Source: an uncultured Bacteroidales bacterium
GTDB lineage: Bacteria; Bacteroidota; Bacteroidia; Bacteroidales; P3
DNA length: 64,000 nucleotides
Reading direction: 5' to 3'
Assembly (NCBI GenBank): GCA_900315935.1
Contig: ONBB01000001.1
Coordinates: 1-64,000, forward strand
Within the stretch, counting starts at the first letter, position 1. Each line of letters begins with the position of its first letter. Positions 57,990-64,000 of the stretch are shown one piece after another. The translations under genes and the position numbers were made by a program. The notes under the pieces were generated by a model, which was not told where the DNA came from, did no database searches, and was given only the letters and a program-made list of their open reading frames with translations.

Positions 57990-59800
57990 AATCCATGTGG
58001 CGCATAGTCAAGTATTTGAAGCACTTTCCGACGCAGATAGTGTTCAACGTGCTGTTCAACCTGCTGCATATCCTCTTCAGCGTGGGTGCCTATGTGATGA
58101 TAATCCCGTTTGTGGAGCTGATGTTCGGCTTGAACTCGGCGCCGGCGGCCGAACCAGAGCTGGGGCTGAGCCAGCAGCAGGTGGTCGACTGGGCTTTCTG
58201 GCACCTCTACCGCTACAAGGCGCTGAAGGGCACCGCCTGGTGCATGGCGATGGTGGGCGCGGCCTATGTGGGGTGCTCGCTGATGAACAACCTGATGCGT
58301 TTTCTGTCGCAAATCTTTTTGGCCCAGATACGTACCGGCGTCATAGAGCGCCTGCGAAACGACATCTACCACAAGATAACCATCCTCCCCATTTCCTATT
58401 TCAACAGCAAGCGCCGGGGCGACCTGATGAGCCGCATGTCGAACGACCTGGCGGGACTGGAGTACAGCGTGGGCGAGTTGCAAGCTTTTGTGAAGGATCC
58501 TATCAATATATTGGTTTTCAGCGGCATACTGCTGTTTGTCTCGTGGAGGCTGTTTGTGCTGTTCCTCCTGGTGCTGCCGGTGGGGGTATGGCTGATAGTG
58601 CGTATCGGGCAGCGGCTGAAGCGCTCCTCGCAGCGCGGGCAGGCCGAACTCGGTGGCTTGACGGCGATGCTGGAGGAGTCGCTTGGCGGATTGAAGGCCA
58701 TCAAGTCCTTTGTGCGCGAGGAGGAGAGTGAGCGCCGCTTCGACGAGGCCAACCGAGGTTATGCTCGCACGATGATACATGTGGCGCGCAGCCGCGACCT
58801 CTCGGGGCCGGTGAGCGAAATACTGGGCACCTTGGCGCTGGTCATCATCCTTATCATCGGCGGCTGGCAGGTGTTCGACGGGTCGATACAGCCCTCCATC
58901 TTTGTATTCTTTGTGATTATCTTTGCGCGGCTGATACCGCCGATTCATGCCATCGTGCGCGCGTACAATATATTGATGAAGGCCGATGCCTCGGCGCAGC
59001 GCTACCTCGAGGTGCTCGACGCCGACGAGGTGATAATGGAGAAGCCCGGTGCCACGGTGTTGGAAGGCTTTGCCGACAGCATTGTGCTGCGCGACGTGAG
59101 CTTCGCCTACCATGAGGGCAGCGATGTGCTGTCGCATATCGACCTCACGGTGCCGCGTGGCTCGATGGTGGCCGTGGTGGGGCCCTCGGGGGCTGGCAAG
59201 ACCACCCTGGTCGACCTCCTGCCGCGTTTCTACAACTGCTCCGGCGGCGACATCCTAATTGACGGACATCCCATCAGGGAGCTGAATATCAACTCGCTGC
59301 GGTCGCAGTTCGGCCTGGTGTCGCAGAACTGCATACTGTTCAACGACACCGTGGCGGCCAACATCGCCTTCGGTGCCGAGGACTACTCGGACGAGGCCAT
59401 CCGCGAGGCGGCACGCGTGGCCCACGCCGACGAGTTCATCGACCAGTTGCCGCAAGGCTATGACACCGTTATCGGCGACCGCGGCATGACCCTCTCCGGC
59501 GGCCAGCGCCAGCGGCTGAGCATAGCGCGGGCGGTGCTGCGCAACACGCCCATCCTCTTGCTCGACGAGGCCACCTCGGCCCTCGACTCCGAGTCGGAGG
59601 TGGCGGTGCAGCAGGGGCTAGACGCACTGATGCGCGGGCGCACTTCGATTGTCATCGCCCACCGGCTGAGCACCATCCGCCATGCCGACCTCATCGTGGT
59701 GATGGACGGCGGCCGCATCGTCGAGCGCGGCACCCACGACCAACTGCTCCGGCAAGGAGGCTTGTACAAGAAACTTGTTGATATGCAGTCGTTTGCATAA
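57986..59800 (+). CDS. ABC exporter, MsbA-like half-transporter
   Basis: This 604-residue protein has six membrane helices (about 15-330) fused to an ATPase. The ATPase carries Walker A GPSGAGKTTLVDLL (about 396-409), signature LSGGQRQRLSIARA (about 503-516), Walker B ILLLDEATSALD (about 524-535) and an H-loop. Such half-transporters act as dimers. In Bacteroidota this type often serves as the lipid A flippase, though a drug or peptide role cannot be excluded. It overlaps the PorE-like gene by 4 bases. Confidence 0.9.
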   Translation: MKSMWRIVKYLKHFPTQIVFNVLFNLLHILFSVGAYVMIIPFVELMFGLNSAPAAEPELGLSQQQVVDWAFWHLYRYKALKGTAWCMAMVGAAYVGCSLMNNLMRFLSQIFLAQIRTGVIERLRNDIYHKITILPISYFNSKRRGDLMSRMSNDLAGLEYSVGELQAFVKDPINILVFSGILLFVSWRLFVLFLLVLPVGVWLIVRIGQRLKRSSQRGQAELGGLTAMLEESLGGLKAIKSFVREEESERRFDEANRGYARTMIHVARSRDLSGPVSEILGTLALVIILIIGGWQVFDGSIQPSIFVFFVIIFARLIPPIHAIVRAYNILMKADASAQRYLEVLDADEVIMEKPGATVLEGFADSIVLRDVSFAYHEGSDVLSHIDLTVPRGSMVAVVGPSGAGKTTLVDLLPRFYNCSGGDILIDGHPIRELNINSLRSQFGLVSQNCILFNDTVAANIAFGAEDYSDEAIREAARVAHADEFIDQLPQGYDTVIGDRGMTLSGGQRQRLSIARAVLRNTPILLLDEATSALDSESEVAVQQGLDALMRGRTSIVIAHRLSTIRHADLIVVMDGGRIVERGTHDQLLRQGGLYKKLVDMQSFA

Positions 59801-59880
59801 CCTGCGTGATTTTTTGCAAAAAAGAGGGAAACGGGCCTCAAAACGGAGGTTCGTAAGTGGCTGTCTATTAGTAGTTTGAT

Positions 59881-59922
59881 ACCACCCTCTTCTTCCTCTC
59901 TTCGGCCTCTCCAAGGGGATGG
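59881..59922 (+). repeat. Dispersed intergenic repeat, CT-rich module (copy 4)
   Basis: ACCACCCTCTTCTTCCTCTC, then TTCGGCCTCTCCAAGGGGATGG. It lies between the ABC exporter gene and the tRNA promoter, and is almost identical to the copy at 31862 in its first half. Confidence 0.7.
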
Positions 59923-59933
59923 TAAAATTATTT

Positions 59934-59964
59934 TTTGCCAGTTCGGAAAATGTTCGTATCTTTG
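59934..59964 (+). promoter_or_regulatory. Promoter of tRNA-Val
   Basis: TTTG (59934-59937), 19 bases, TATCTTTG (59957-59964), exact consensus, 32 bases before the mature tRNA end. Confidence 0.8.
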
Positions 59965-59996
59965 CAATTCGAAATCGGACGCGTTCCGATGCGTAA

Positions 59997-60071
59997 GGGA
60001 GTATAGCTCAGCTGGTTCAGAGCGCCTGCCTTACAAGCAGGAGGTCACTGGTTCGATTCCTGTTACTCCCA
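59997..60071 (+). tRNA. tRNA-Val (anticodon UAC)
   Basis: A 75-base cloverleaf. The acceptor stem is GGGAGTA/TACTCCC, the D arm GCTC/GAGC, and the anticodon arm CCTGC-CTTACAA-GCAGG with anticodon TAC, reading GUA and probably other Val codons. The T arm is ACTGG-TTCGATT-CCTGT with one T-T mismatch. The discriminator is A and the 3' CCA is not encoded (ACCG follows). Confidence 0.95.
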
Positions 60072-60080
60072 CCGCCAGAT

Positions 60081-60112
60081 GGCCGGCAACCCAGTGAAAG
60101 GGCTGCCGGCTA
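60081..60112 (+). terminator. Likely terminator of tRNA-Val
   Basis: GGCCGGCAACCC and GGGCTGCCGGC form an 11-bp stem with one mismatch, followed by a weak TAATGCTTTATAAC stretch. Confidence 0.5.
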
Positions 60113-60142
60113 ATGCTTTATAACATATTTTAAGAATAAAAA

Positions 60143-60175
60143 TTTGTGCCGTATGGAGAAAAAGTCGTACTTTTG
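60143..60175 (+). promoter_or_regulatory. Promoter of the small lipoprotein gene at 60225
   Basis: TTTG (60143-60146), 21 bases, TACTTTTG (60168-60175), 49 bases before the start codon. Confidence 0.7.
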
Positions 60176-60224
60176 CAAAAATATTTCAAACGAAAGTATT
60201 ATTAACATTTTAAAAACCAACATC

Positions 60225-60653
60225 ATGAAGAAAGTTTTATCCTTCTTTGGCGCTGCCCTGTTCGTGGCCGCCATGACCGTTTCCTGCGGAAACAACAAGC
60301 CCGCCGAGACCGAAGAGGTCATCGATGAGGCCATCGAGAACGTTGCCGACGAGGCTTCCGCCACCGTCAGCGAGGCCACCGTCGACATGAACGCCATGCT
60401 CGACGCCGCCCGCGAGGCCGGCCGCGCCAAGTGCAACTGCTACAAGACCGACGCCGCCAGCGTTGAGGCCTGCATCAAGAGCATCCTCAGCCAGAGCTAC
60501 GCCGCCTACCAGGACAACGCTGAATTCAAGGCCGCCATGGAAGAAGAGTTCAACGCCTGCGTGAAAGAGAAAGCCACCGAGGCCGTCAAGGACGCCGCCA
60601 ACGAGGGTATCAAGAAAGGTGCCGAGGCTCTCTCCAACGCCCTGAAGAAATAA
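60225..60653 (+). CDS. Small helical lipoprotein
   Basis: This 142-residue protein starts at ATG 60225 (MKKVLSFFGAALFVAAMTVSC) and has a lipobox ending at Cys21. The mature part is acidic, Ala/Glu-rich and almost wholly helical (EEVIDEAIENVADEASATVS), with three cysteines in a CNCYKTDAASVEAC segment. I recognise no family. The acidic helical start resembles that of the lipoprotein at 61874. It has its own promoter and a strong terminator at 60671-60707, so it is probably well expressed. Confidence 0.8.
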   Translation: MKKVLSFFGAALFVAAMTVSCGNNKPAETEEVIDEAIENVADEASATVSEATVDMNAMLDAAREAGRAKCNCYKTDAASVEACIKSILSQSYAAYQDNAEFKAAMEEEFNACVKEKATEAVKDAANEGIKKGAEALSNALKK

Positions 60654-60670
60654 GTTGACCGAAAACTTGA

Positions 60671-60707
60671 AAAACAGGTCTGCCCACCACAACAGACCTG
60701 TTTTTTT
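60671..60707 (+). terminator. Rho-independent terminator of the lipoprotein gene
   Basis: AAAACAGGTCTG (60671-60682), a 10-base loop, CAGACCTGTTTT (60693-60704) and further T residues. It is a perfect 12-bp stem with a U-tail. Confidence 0.92.
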
Positions 60708-60723
60708 ATAGGATGGCACGACA

Positions 60724-61116
60724 ATGAAGAGAATATGTCTACTGATGGTTGCAGGGCTGATGCTGGCGGCTTGCCGCCCGGAGCAGCGCCCGGCCGACGT
60801 GCTGGCGCCCGAGGCCATGGCCTCGCTGCTGGCCGACGCCTATATGCTGGAAGGCTTCTATGCCGTGGAGACCGGGTACCGCTACGACACGATGCTGCCC
60901 GAGGTGCTCGCGGCCTATGACGACATCCTGGCCCGCCACCACACCACACGCGAGGCGGTGGAGCACAGCCTTGAGTACTACTCCACCCACCCCGACCAGT
61001 ACAAGCCGGTGCAGGACAGCGTGCTGGCGTTGCTCGACCGCTCGGCGGCACCTGCTGACACCCTCCCCGCCACCGCCCTCTCCGACTTCGACCTCGAGGT
61101 GGTGGAAAAACAATGA
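60724..61116 (+). CDS. DUF4296 family lipoprotein
   Basis: This 130-residue protein has a lipoprotein signal peptide with lipobox LAAC (Cys17). The mature part has the DUF4296 pattern: PEAMASLLADAYMLEGFYAV, then YDDILARHHTTREAVEHSLEYYSTHPDQY. This small helical family is confined to Bacteroidota and has no known function. It lies 17 bases past the terminator of the upstream gene and has no obvious promoter of its own, so it may depend on read-through. Confidence 0.85.
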   Translation: MKRICLLMVAGLMLAACRPEQRPADVLAPEAMASLLADAYMLEGFYAVETGYRYDTMLPEVLAAYDDILARHHTTREAVEHSLEYYSTHPDQYKPVQDSVLALLDRSAAPADTLPATALSDFDLEVVEKQ

Positions 61117-61143
61117 AAAACGCATTGCTTGCACACTTTTTTT

Positions 61144-61173
61144 CTTGTATATCAGAAAAATAGTGTAATTTTG
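61144..61173 (+). promoter_or_regulatory. Promoter pointing into a perfect inverted repeat
   Basis: TTG (61144-61146), 19 bases, TAATTTTG (61166-61173). The predicted start site falls inside the inverted repeat at 61175-61203. No plus-strand gene follows. Confidence 0.45.
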
Positions 61174-61174
61174 T

Positions 61175-61203
61175 GCAAAACTAAAGTTCAACTTTAGTTT
61201 TGC
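61175..61203. promoter_or_regulatory. Perfect 14-bp inverted repeat, operator-like
   Basis: GCAAAACTAAAGTT (61175-61188), one central base, AACTTTAGTTTTGC (61190-61203). The arms are perfect complements. Its place right after a -7 box is that of a repressor operator; it could also be a small hairpin at an RNA 5' end. It lies 42 bases past the 3' end of a convergent lipoprotein gene. Confidence 0.7.
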
Positions 61204-61244
61204 ATGAAATGCCTGAAGGGTTCTTTTTGGCTAGATGCCACATC

Positions 61245-61772
61245 TCATCTGCCAGTAGTATGTGTGGAGCGGTTGAGACTGATGCTGTCGACGGGAATTC
61301 GTTTTAAGTCTTTAATATTTTGGAACTGACGTTGCAGGGCGGCGGGGTCTATTGGTCTGTCTTTTTGGTTGTTCATGTAGGGTAGGGGGGTCAGGCGCAC
61401 ATCGGCGAGCCAGTGCCCATCTTCGTAGCGGAGAAGCAGGCTATCGTTGATGCTTTTGATGGGTGTCTGTTTGTGATAGTGGATGCTTGCCGTTGAGTCG
61501 CTTAATCGCACTATTTTCTTTATGGTGAACACCGACGGGCGGTTGGAATTGATGTATGCGGTGTCGGCTTGCGACATGAGGAAATTGAGTGTTGGAATGG
61601 TATTCTCGCGTGTGTAGCGGGTGCAGTAGGGTTTGGCTTCGTCAATGTGGTAGTCGCCCATCGCCTGTAGGTAGCCTAGTGCATTGGTGCGCATTTCTTT
61701 CTCCTCGTGGCAGGTGCAGGATCCAAGGATTGTGGTTGCCATAAGGGTGTAAAATATGGTCTTGCATTTCAT
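61245..61772 (-). CDS. Lipoprotein of unknown function
   Basis: This 175-residue protein has a lipoprotein signal peptide (TTILGSC, Cys19, followed by TCHEEKE). The mature protein shows an acid-base mix with a NTF2/DUF4878-like feel: a helical start (LGYLQAMGDYHIDEAKPYCT) then strands (SVFTIKKIVRLSDSTASIHY, LLLRYEDGHWLADVRLTP). I do not assign a family. Codon use is less GC-rich than in the dcw region. It is convergent with the palindrome region and has no clear promoter. Confidence 0.75.
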   Translation of the reverse strand: MKCKTIFYTLMATTILGSCTCHEEKEMRTNALGYLQAMGDYHIDEAKPYCTRYTRENTIPTLNFLMSQADTAYINSNRPSVFTIKKIVRLSDSTASIHYHKQTPIKSINDSLLLRYEDGHWLADVRLTPLPYMNNQKDRPIDPAALQRQFQNIKDLKRIPVDSISLNRSTHTTGR

Positions 61773-61801
61773 GACCGGAGAGTTTTTAGAGGAATAGAGA
61801 T

Positions 61802-61841
61802 GGAAAAGCCCCGCATCTCAAAGGCGAGACCGGGGCTTTCC
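61802..61841 (-). terminator. Hairpin past the lipoprotein gene at 61874
   Basis: GGAAAAGCCCCG and CGGGGCTTTCC enclose GAGA/TCTC-type inner pairing. The T-run lies on the plus-strand side (TTTGTTTTTT) and only short T runs follow on the minus strand, so it may work mainly as a boundary element. Confidence 0.55.
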
Positions 61842-61873
61842 GTTTGTTTTTTATTGTCCATTGCGGCTCGCAT

Positions 61874-62221
61874 TTAGCGGGTACGCTTCAACGGAGCGGT
61901 TTGTCTCTGCTGATTATTGTTATTTTTAAGGTCTTCAGCGACGCGCTCTTCTGCAGTCTTGACGGCCTCTTCGGCTTTCTTCTCGACCTTCTGCTCAACT
62001 TTCTTGGCAGTGGCTTTGGCAGCCTTTTTGACCTCTTCCTTGACGGCGGGGACAACGGTGTCGATTACATCGGTGGCAGCGGCTTCCATCTCATCGGCAA
62101 TCTGTTCGATAGCCTCGGTGGCGGTGGTGTCCTCTTCAGCGGGCTGGGGATTGTTGTTGCATGCCACAAGGCCAAAAGCAGCGACAGCGGCAATAGCGGC
62201 CAGTTTGAAAATCTTCTTCAT
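61874..62221 (-). CDS. Small Lys/Glu/Ala-rich lipoprotein
   Basis: This 115-residue protein has a lipobox GLVAC (Cys21). The mature part is a single long charged helix (EEVKKAAKATAKKVEQKVEK), probably a coiled coil, ending NNNNQQRQTAPLKRTR. I recognise no family. The signal peptide MKKIFKLAAIAAVAAFGLVAC closely resembles that of the next gene upstream (MKNIFKLMGIALLSCSLMVAC). It lies 25 bases after that gene and is probably co-transcribed. Confidence 0.75.
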   Translation of the reverse strand: MKKIFKLAAIAAVAAFGLVACNNNPQPAEEDTTATEAIEQIADEMEAAATDVIDTVVPAVKEEVKKAAKATAKKVEQKVEKKAEEAVKTAEERVAEDLKNNNNQQRQTAPLKRTR

Positions 62222-62246
62222 TGTTTTATCTGTTTTGAAAGATTTA

Positions 62247-62963
62247 TTATTTTTTCTTCATGGCAGCCTTCTGAGCGGAGGCGGCGTCGAACTTGTAGTT
62301 CTGGATGGAGACGGTCATGTTCTTCTTCGTGGCATTCTCGAGAGCATTCTCGATATCCTCTTCGGAGGGGGTTCCATCGATTGCCTGGAGTTCAGCGAGA
62401 GCTTCGTCGAAGGAGTACAGGATGACAGCAACATTGCAGGTGAGGGTGAGCTCGGTGGCATCGAACTGGGCGTTGGGGAGCTTGTAGTCGCTGCCTTGGG
62501 CGGGGCCATAGAGCTGCCAGTCGCCCATAATCTTGTTGTAGGCATTTTGGCTCTGGTAGTAAGCCTCGACAATGGCATCGGTGGGGAGAATGCTGTTACC
62601 GCTAACTTCCTGTCCGTTCATGGAGTAACTCCACTGGGCGGCCAATGCGTAGCCGTACTGCGGATCGGTATCGAGGTCAAATCCAACGCGGAACAGGGGG
62701 AACTCGTAGCTCTCATTGTTGAGACCTTTGGCAGCTTCGAGGACGTAGAATGATTGTCCTGCAGCCACTTGGAAAGCATCGGTGAAGCCAATGGTTTGGT
62801 TGGCACCGTCCCAGCTGACGGTAATGCTGCTCTGCTGACCAGGGTTAGGGTTGGGGTTAGGGTTAGGATTGGGTGTGGGCTCCTCGGTGTCGTCATTACC
62901 GCAGGCAACCATCAGGCTGCAGCTCAGAAGGGCGATGCCCATCAGTTTGAAAATGTTCTTCAT
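62247..62963 (-). CDS. Lipoprotein with an Asn-Pro repeat linker
   Basis: This 238-residue protein has a lipobox SLMVAC (Cys21), a TEEPTPNPNPNPNPNPG linker (about 26-42) and a beta-rich domain of about 190 residues (SITVSWDGANQTIGFTDAFQ) that matches no family I recognise. The linker is encoded by GGGTTA-type hexamers (62840-62872 on the plus strand), whose copy number can change without shifting the frame. It is first in a pair with the lipoprotein at 61874. Confidence 0.75.
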   Translation of the reverse strand: MKNIFKLMGIALLSCSLMVACGNDDTEEPTPNPNPNPNPNPGQQSSITVSWDGANQTIGFTDAFQVAAGQSFYVLEAAKGLNNESYEFPLFRVGFDLDTDPQYGYALAAQWSYSMNGQEVSGNSILPTDAIVEAYYQSQNAYNKIMGDWQLYGPAQGSDYKLPNAQFDATELTLTCNVAVILYSFDEALAELQAIDGTPSEEDIENALENATKKNMTVSIQNYKFDAASAQKAAMKKK

Positions 62964-63011
62964 GTTGTTTTTAATGTTTTTGGGTTAATATTTTCGTTCT
63001 AAAATTTGGTG

Positions 63012-63019
63012 CAAAAGTA
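63012..63019 (-). promoter_or_regulatory. Possible -7 element of the lipoprotein pair
   Basis: On the minus strand TACTTTTG, 48 bases before the ATG at 62963. No TTTG partner is seen upstream. Confidence 0.4.
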
Positions 63020-63126
63020 CGTAAATTTCCCCACACGGCAGCCATTTTTTTTCTATTATTTACTATGGTATTGAATTTCAATGTATTGAGCGATGTTAAT
63101 TATTCTTAACATTTCCTGTTTCTTGC

Positions 63127-64000
63127 CTACAGCAAGGGGGTCATGTAGTATGGAAGGTAGCAAATTGGCTCGTCGATGCGCAGGTCGCCGGAATGGATAA
63201 TGTAGGGTGTGGCGAGATAAGGACCGAACTTTTTCATCAGTTTGTTAAGTGACGAGGTGGTGTAGCGAGCACCGCTTTTCACCTCGATGGGGGAGATGTT
63301 GTGCCGGTTGGTGGGGGTGGGTTTTCGGATGAGGAAGTCGATTTCCATGCGGTCGTCGGCCACGGGCGAGGCTTTGGAATAGAAGTAGAGCGTGTGGCCG
63401 GCGGTCTGCAGCATCTGTGCCACGACATTCTCGGCAATCATGCCCTGGTTGATTTCCAGTTTGTCCAAAAGGAGCTTGGCATAGATGTCGTTGTTGAGGA
63501 GGCCGTTTTCATCGAATGCCAGGCTTATGAGCAGGCCGGTGTCGGCCATGTAGCACTTGAGCGTGGTGGTGTCGCGGTTGAGGCGCAGGCCGATATTGGG
63601 GGCTGTGGTGTTGTGGCAGGTGTAGACAATCATGGCCTCGCGGAGCCAGAGGAAGGCGTTCTCGTAGTCGCGGAAGCGTGCGCCGGGTTTCAGCGCCGCC
63701 AGGGAGAATTTCTTCTCATGTTTCTGGAGCTGGGCGGGAATTTCGTCGAAAATGTCAGCCACCTTTGCCTCGTAGCCTTCGGCATATTTGTATATATCGG
63801 TGCGGTAGAGGTCGAGAATGGTACGCTTGACTTTGTCGACCTGCTCGAAGCTGCGTGAGTGGACGTATTCGGCCACGGCCTGTGGCATGCCGCCGACGAT
63901 GAGATACTGCCGGAATAAATCCATGGCTTTTCGGTGCAGCAGTTGCCCCAGTGGTTTACGGAGATGGAAACAATGGGCGATGGTGTCCATCATCTGCTCG
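63127..64000 (-). CDS. ATP-binding protein with DUF4143 domain, N-terminus outside the window
   Basis: This is the C-terminal 291 codons of a minus-strand gene that continues past the right edge (the frame is open to base 64000). FRQYLIVGGMPQAVAEYV marks the end of the AAA ATPase part. The DUF4143 region contains RFRDYENAFLWLREAMIVY, YMADTGLL, and a PD-(D/E)xK nuclease-like core EIDFLIRK with PIEVKSG. These paired ATPase/DUF4143 proteins are common, multicopy and often horizontally mobile; their role is unresolved. GC content is lower than in the rest of the window. Confidence 0.85.
   Translation of the reverse strand, partial: EQMMDTIAHCFHLRKPLGQLLHRKAMDLFRQYLIVGGMPQAVAEYVHSRSFEQVDKVKRTILDLYRTDIYKYAEGYEAKVADIFDEIPAQLQKHEKKFSLAALKPGARFRDYENAFLWLREAMIVYTCHNTTAPNIGLRLNRDTTTLKCYMADTGLLISLAFDENGLLNNDIYAKLLLDKLEINQGMIAENVVAQMLQTAGHTLYFYSKASPVADDRMEIDFLIRKPTPTNRHNISPIEVKSGARYTTSSLNKLMKKFGPYLATPYIIHSGDLRIDEPICYLPYYMTPLL

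Noticed and set aside
61203-61330. Short plus-strand frame (about 41 codons) after the palindrome
   Set aside because: It starts MKCLKGSFWLDATS but runs mostly antisense to the lipoprotein gene and has no protein-like pattern.

Overview
The window comes from a GC-rich chromosome of a Bacteroidota bacterium, most likely an uncultured or host-associated member of the Bacteroidales. The evidence is: type IX secretion (T9SS) cargo with both type A and gliding-type (type B) C-terminal sorting domains; promoters of the Bacteroidota form (TTTG, about 20 bases, TAnnTTTG); families largely confined to the phylum (DUF4270, DUF4296, DUF4159, DUF3078, DUF6266, S46 peptidases, short glycogen synthase); and a dcw cluster in the Bacteroidota order. 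I see no rRNA, prophage, insertion sequence or CRISPR array. There is one tRNA gene (Val, anticodon UAC).

Layout. 1-8.8 kb (minus strand): a partial DUF6266 gene, a Na/Pi cotransporter, HU, then a tight run of S46 dipeptidyl peptidase, an in-frame RpoN-M23 peptidase fusion, ribH and fmt. 9-11.7 kb: a large T9SS-exported protein with an internal 108-residue duplication. 12.2-28.3 kb (plus strand): the dcw cluster mraZ-rsmH-ftsL-ftsI-murE-mraY-[murD remnant]-ftsW-murG-murC-ftsQ-ftsA-ftsZ, followed by an EamA transporter. 28.4-33.3 kb (minus): mnmA-rsmE-DUF4159-GIN adhesin-like genes and a T9SS type A protein behind a long structured leader or small RNA. 33.9-40.3 kb (minus): a Crp/Fnr regulator, an MFS sugar transporter and two paralogous C10 cysteine proteases. 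40.5-47.6 kb (plus): rpsA, a 984-residue T9SS type B protein and recQ. 47.7-51.5 kb (minus): glycogen synthase, DUF4270, MORN-like repeat protein and Maf. 51.6-59.8 kb: recX, DUF3078, a convergent SAM hydroxide adenosyltransferase, then sufC-sufD-PorE-like-ABC exporter. 60-64 kb: tRNA-Val, several small lipoproteins, DUF4296, and a partial DUF4143 ATPase.

The most unusual points are these. (1) Sigma-54 is joined in frame to a signal-anchor and a complete M23 metallopeptidase. (2) The murD position holds only a 179-residue, diverged relative of the MurD C-terminal domain, with no space for the rest of the enzyme. (3) A promoter and terminator bracket about 300 nt of structured sequence at 33.35-33.71 kb. 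(4) A family of short intergenic repeats (period near 11 bp, CCCCTAGAG and CTCTTCTTCC modules) lies mainly at gene 3' ends. (5) A perfect 14-bp inverted repeat directly follows a promoter at 61.2 kb.

Functionally the window combines envelope synthesis and division (dcw), envelope export (T9SS cargo, PorE-like protein, MsbA-like exporter), secreted proteolysis (S46, two C10, M23), and housekeeping RNA and translation genes (fmt, mnmA, rsmE, rpsA). All functional statements come from reading motifs and gene order; no database search was run.
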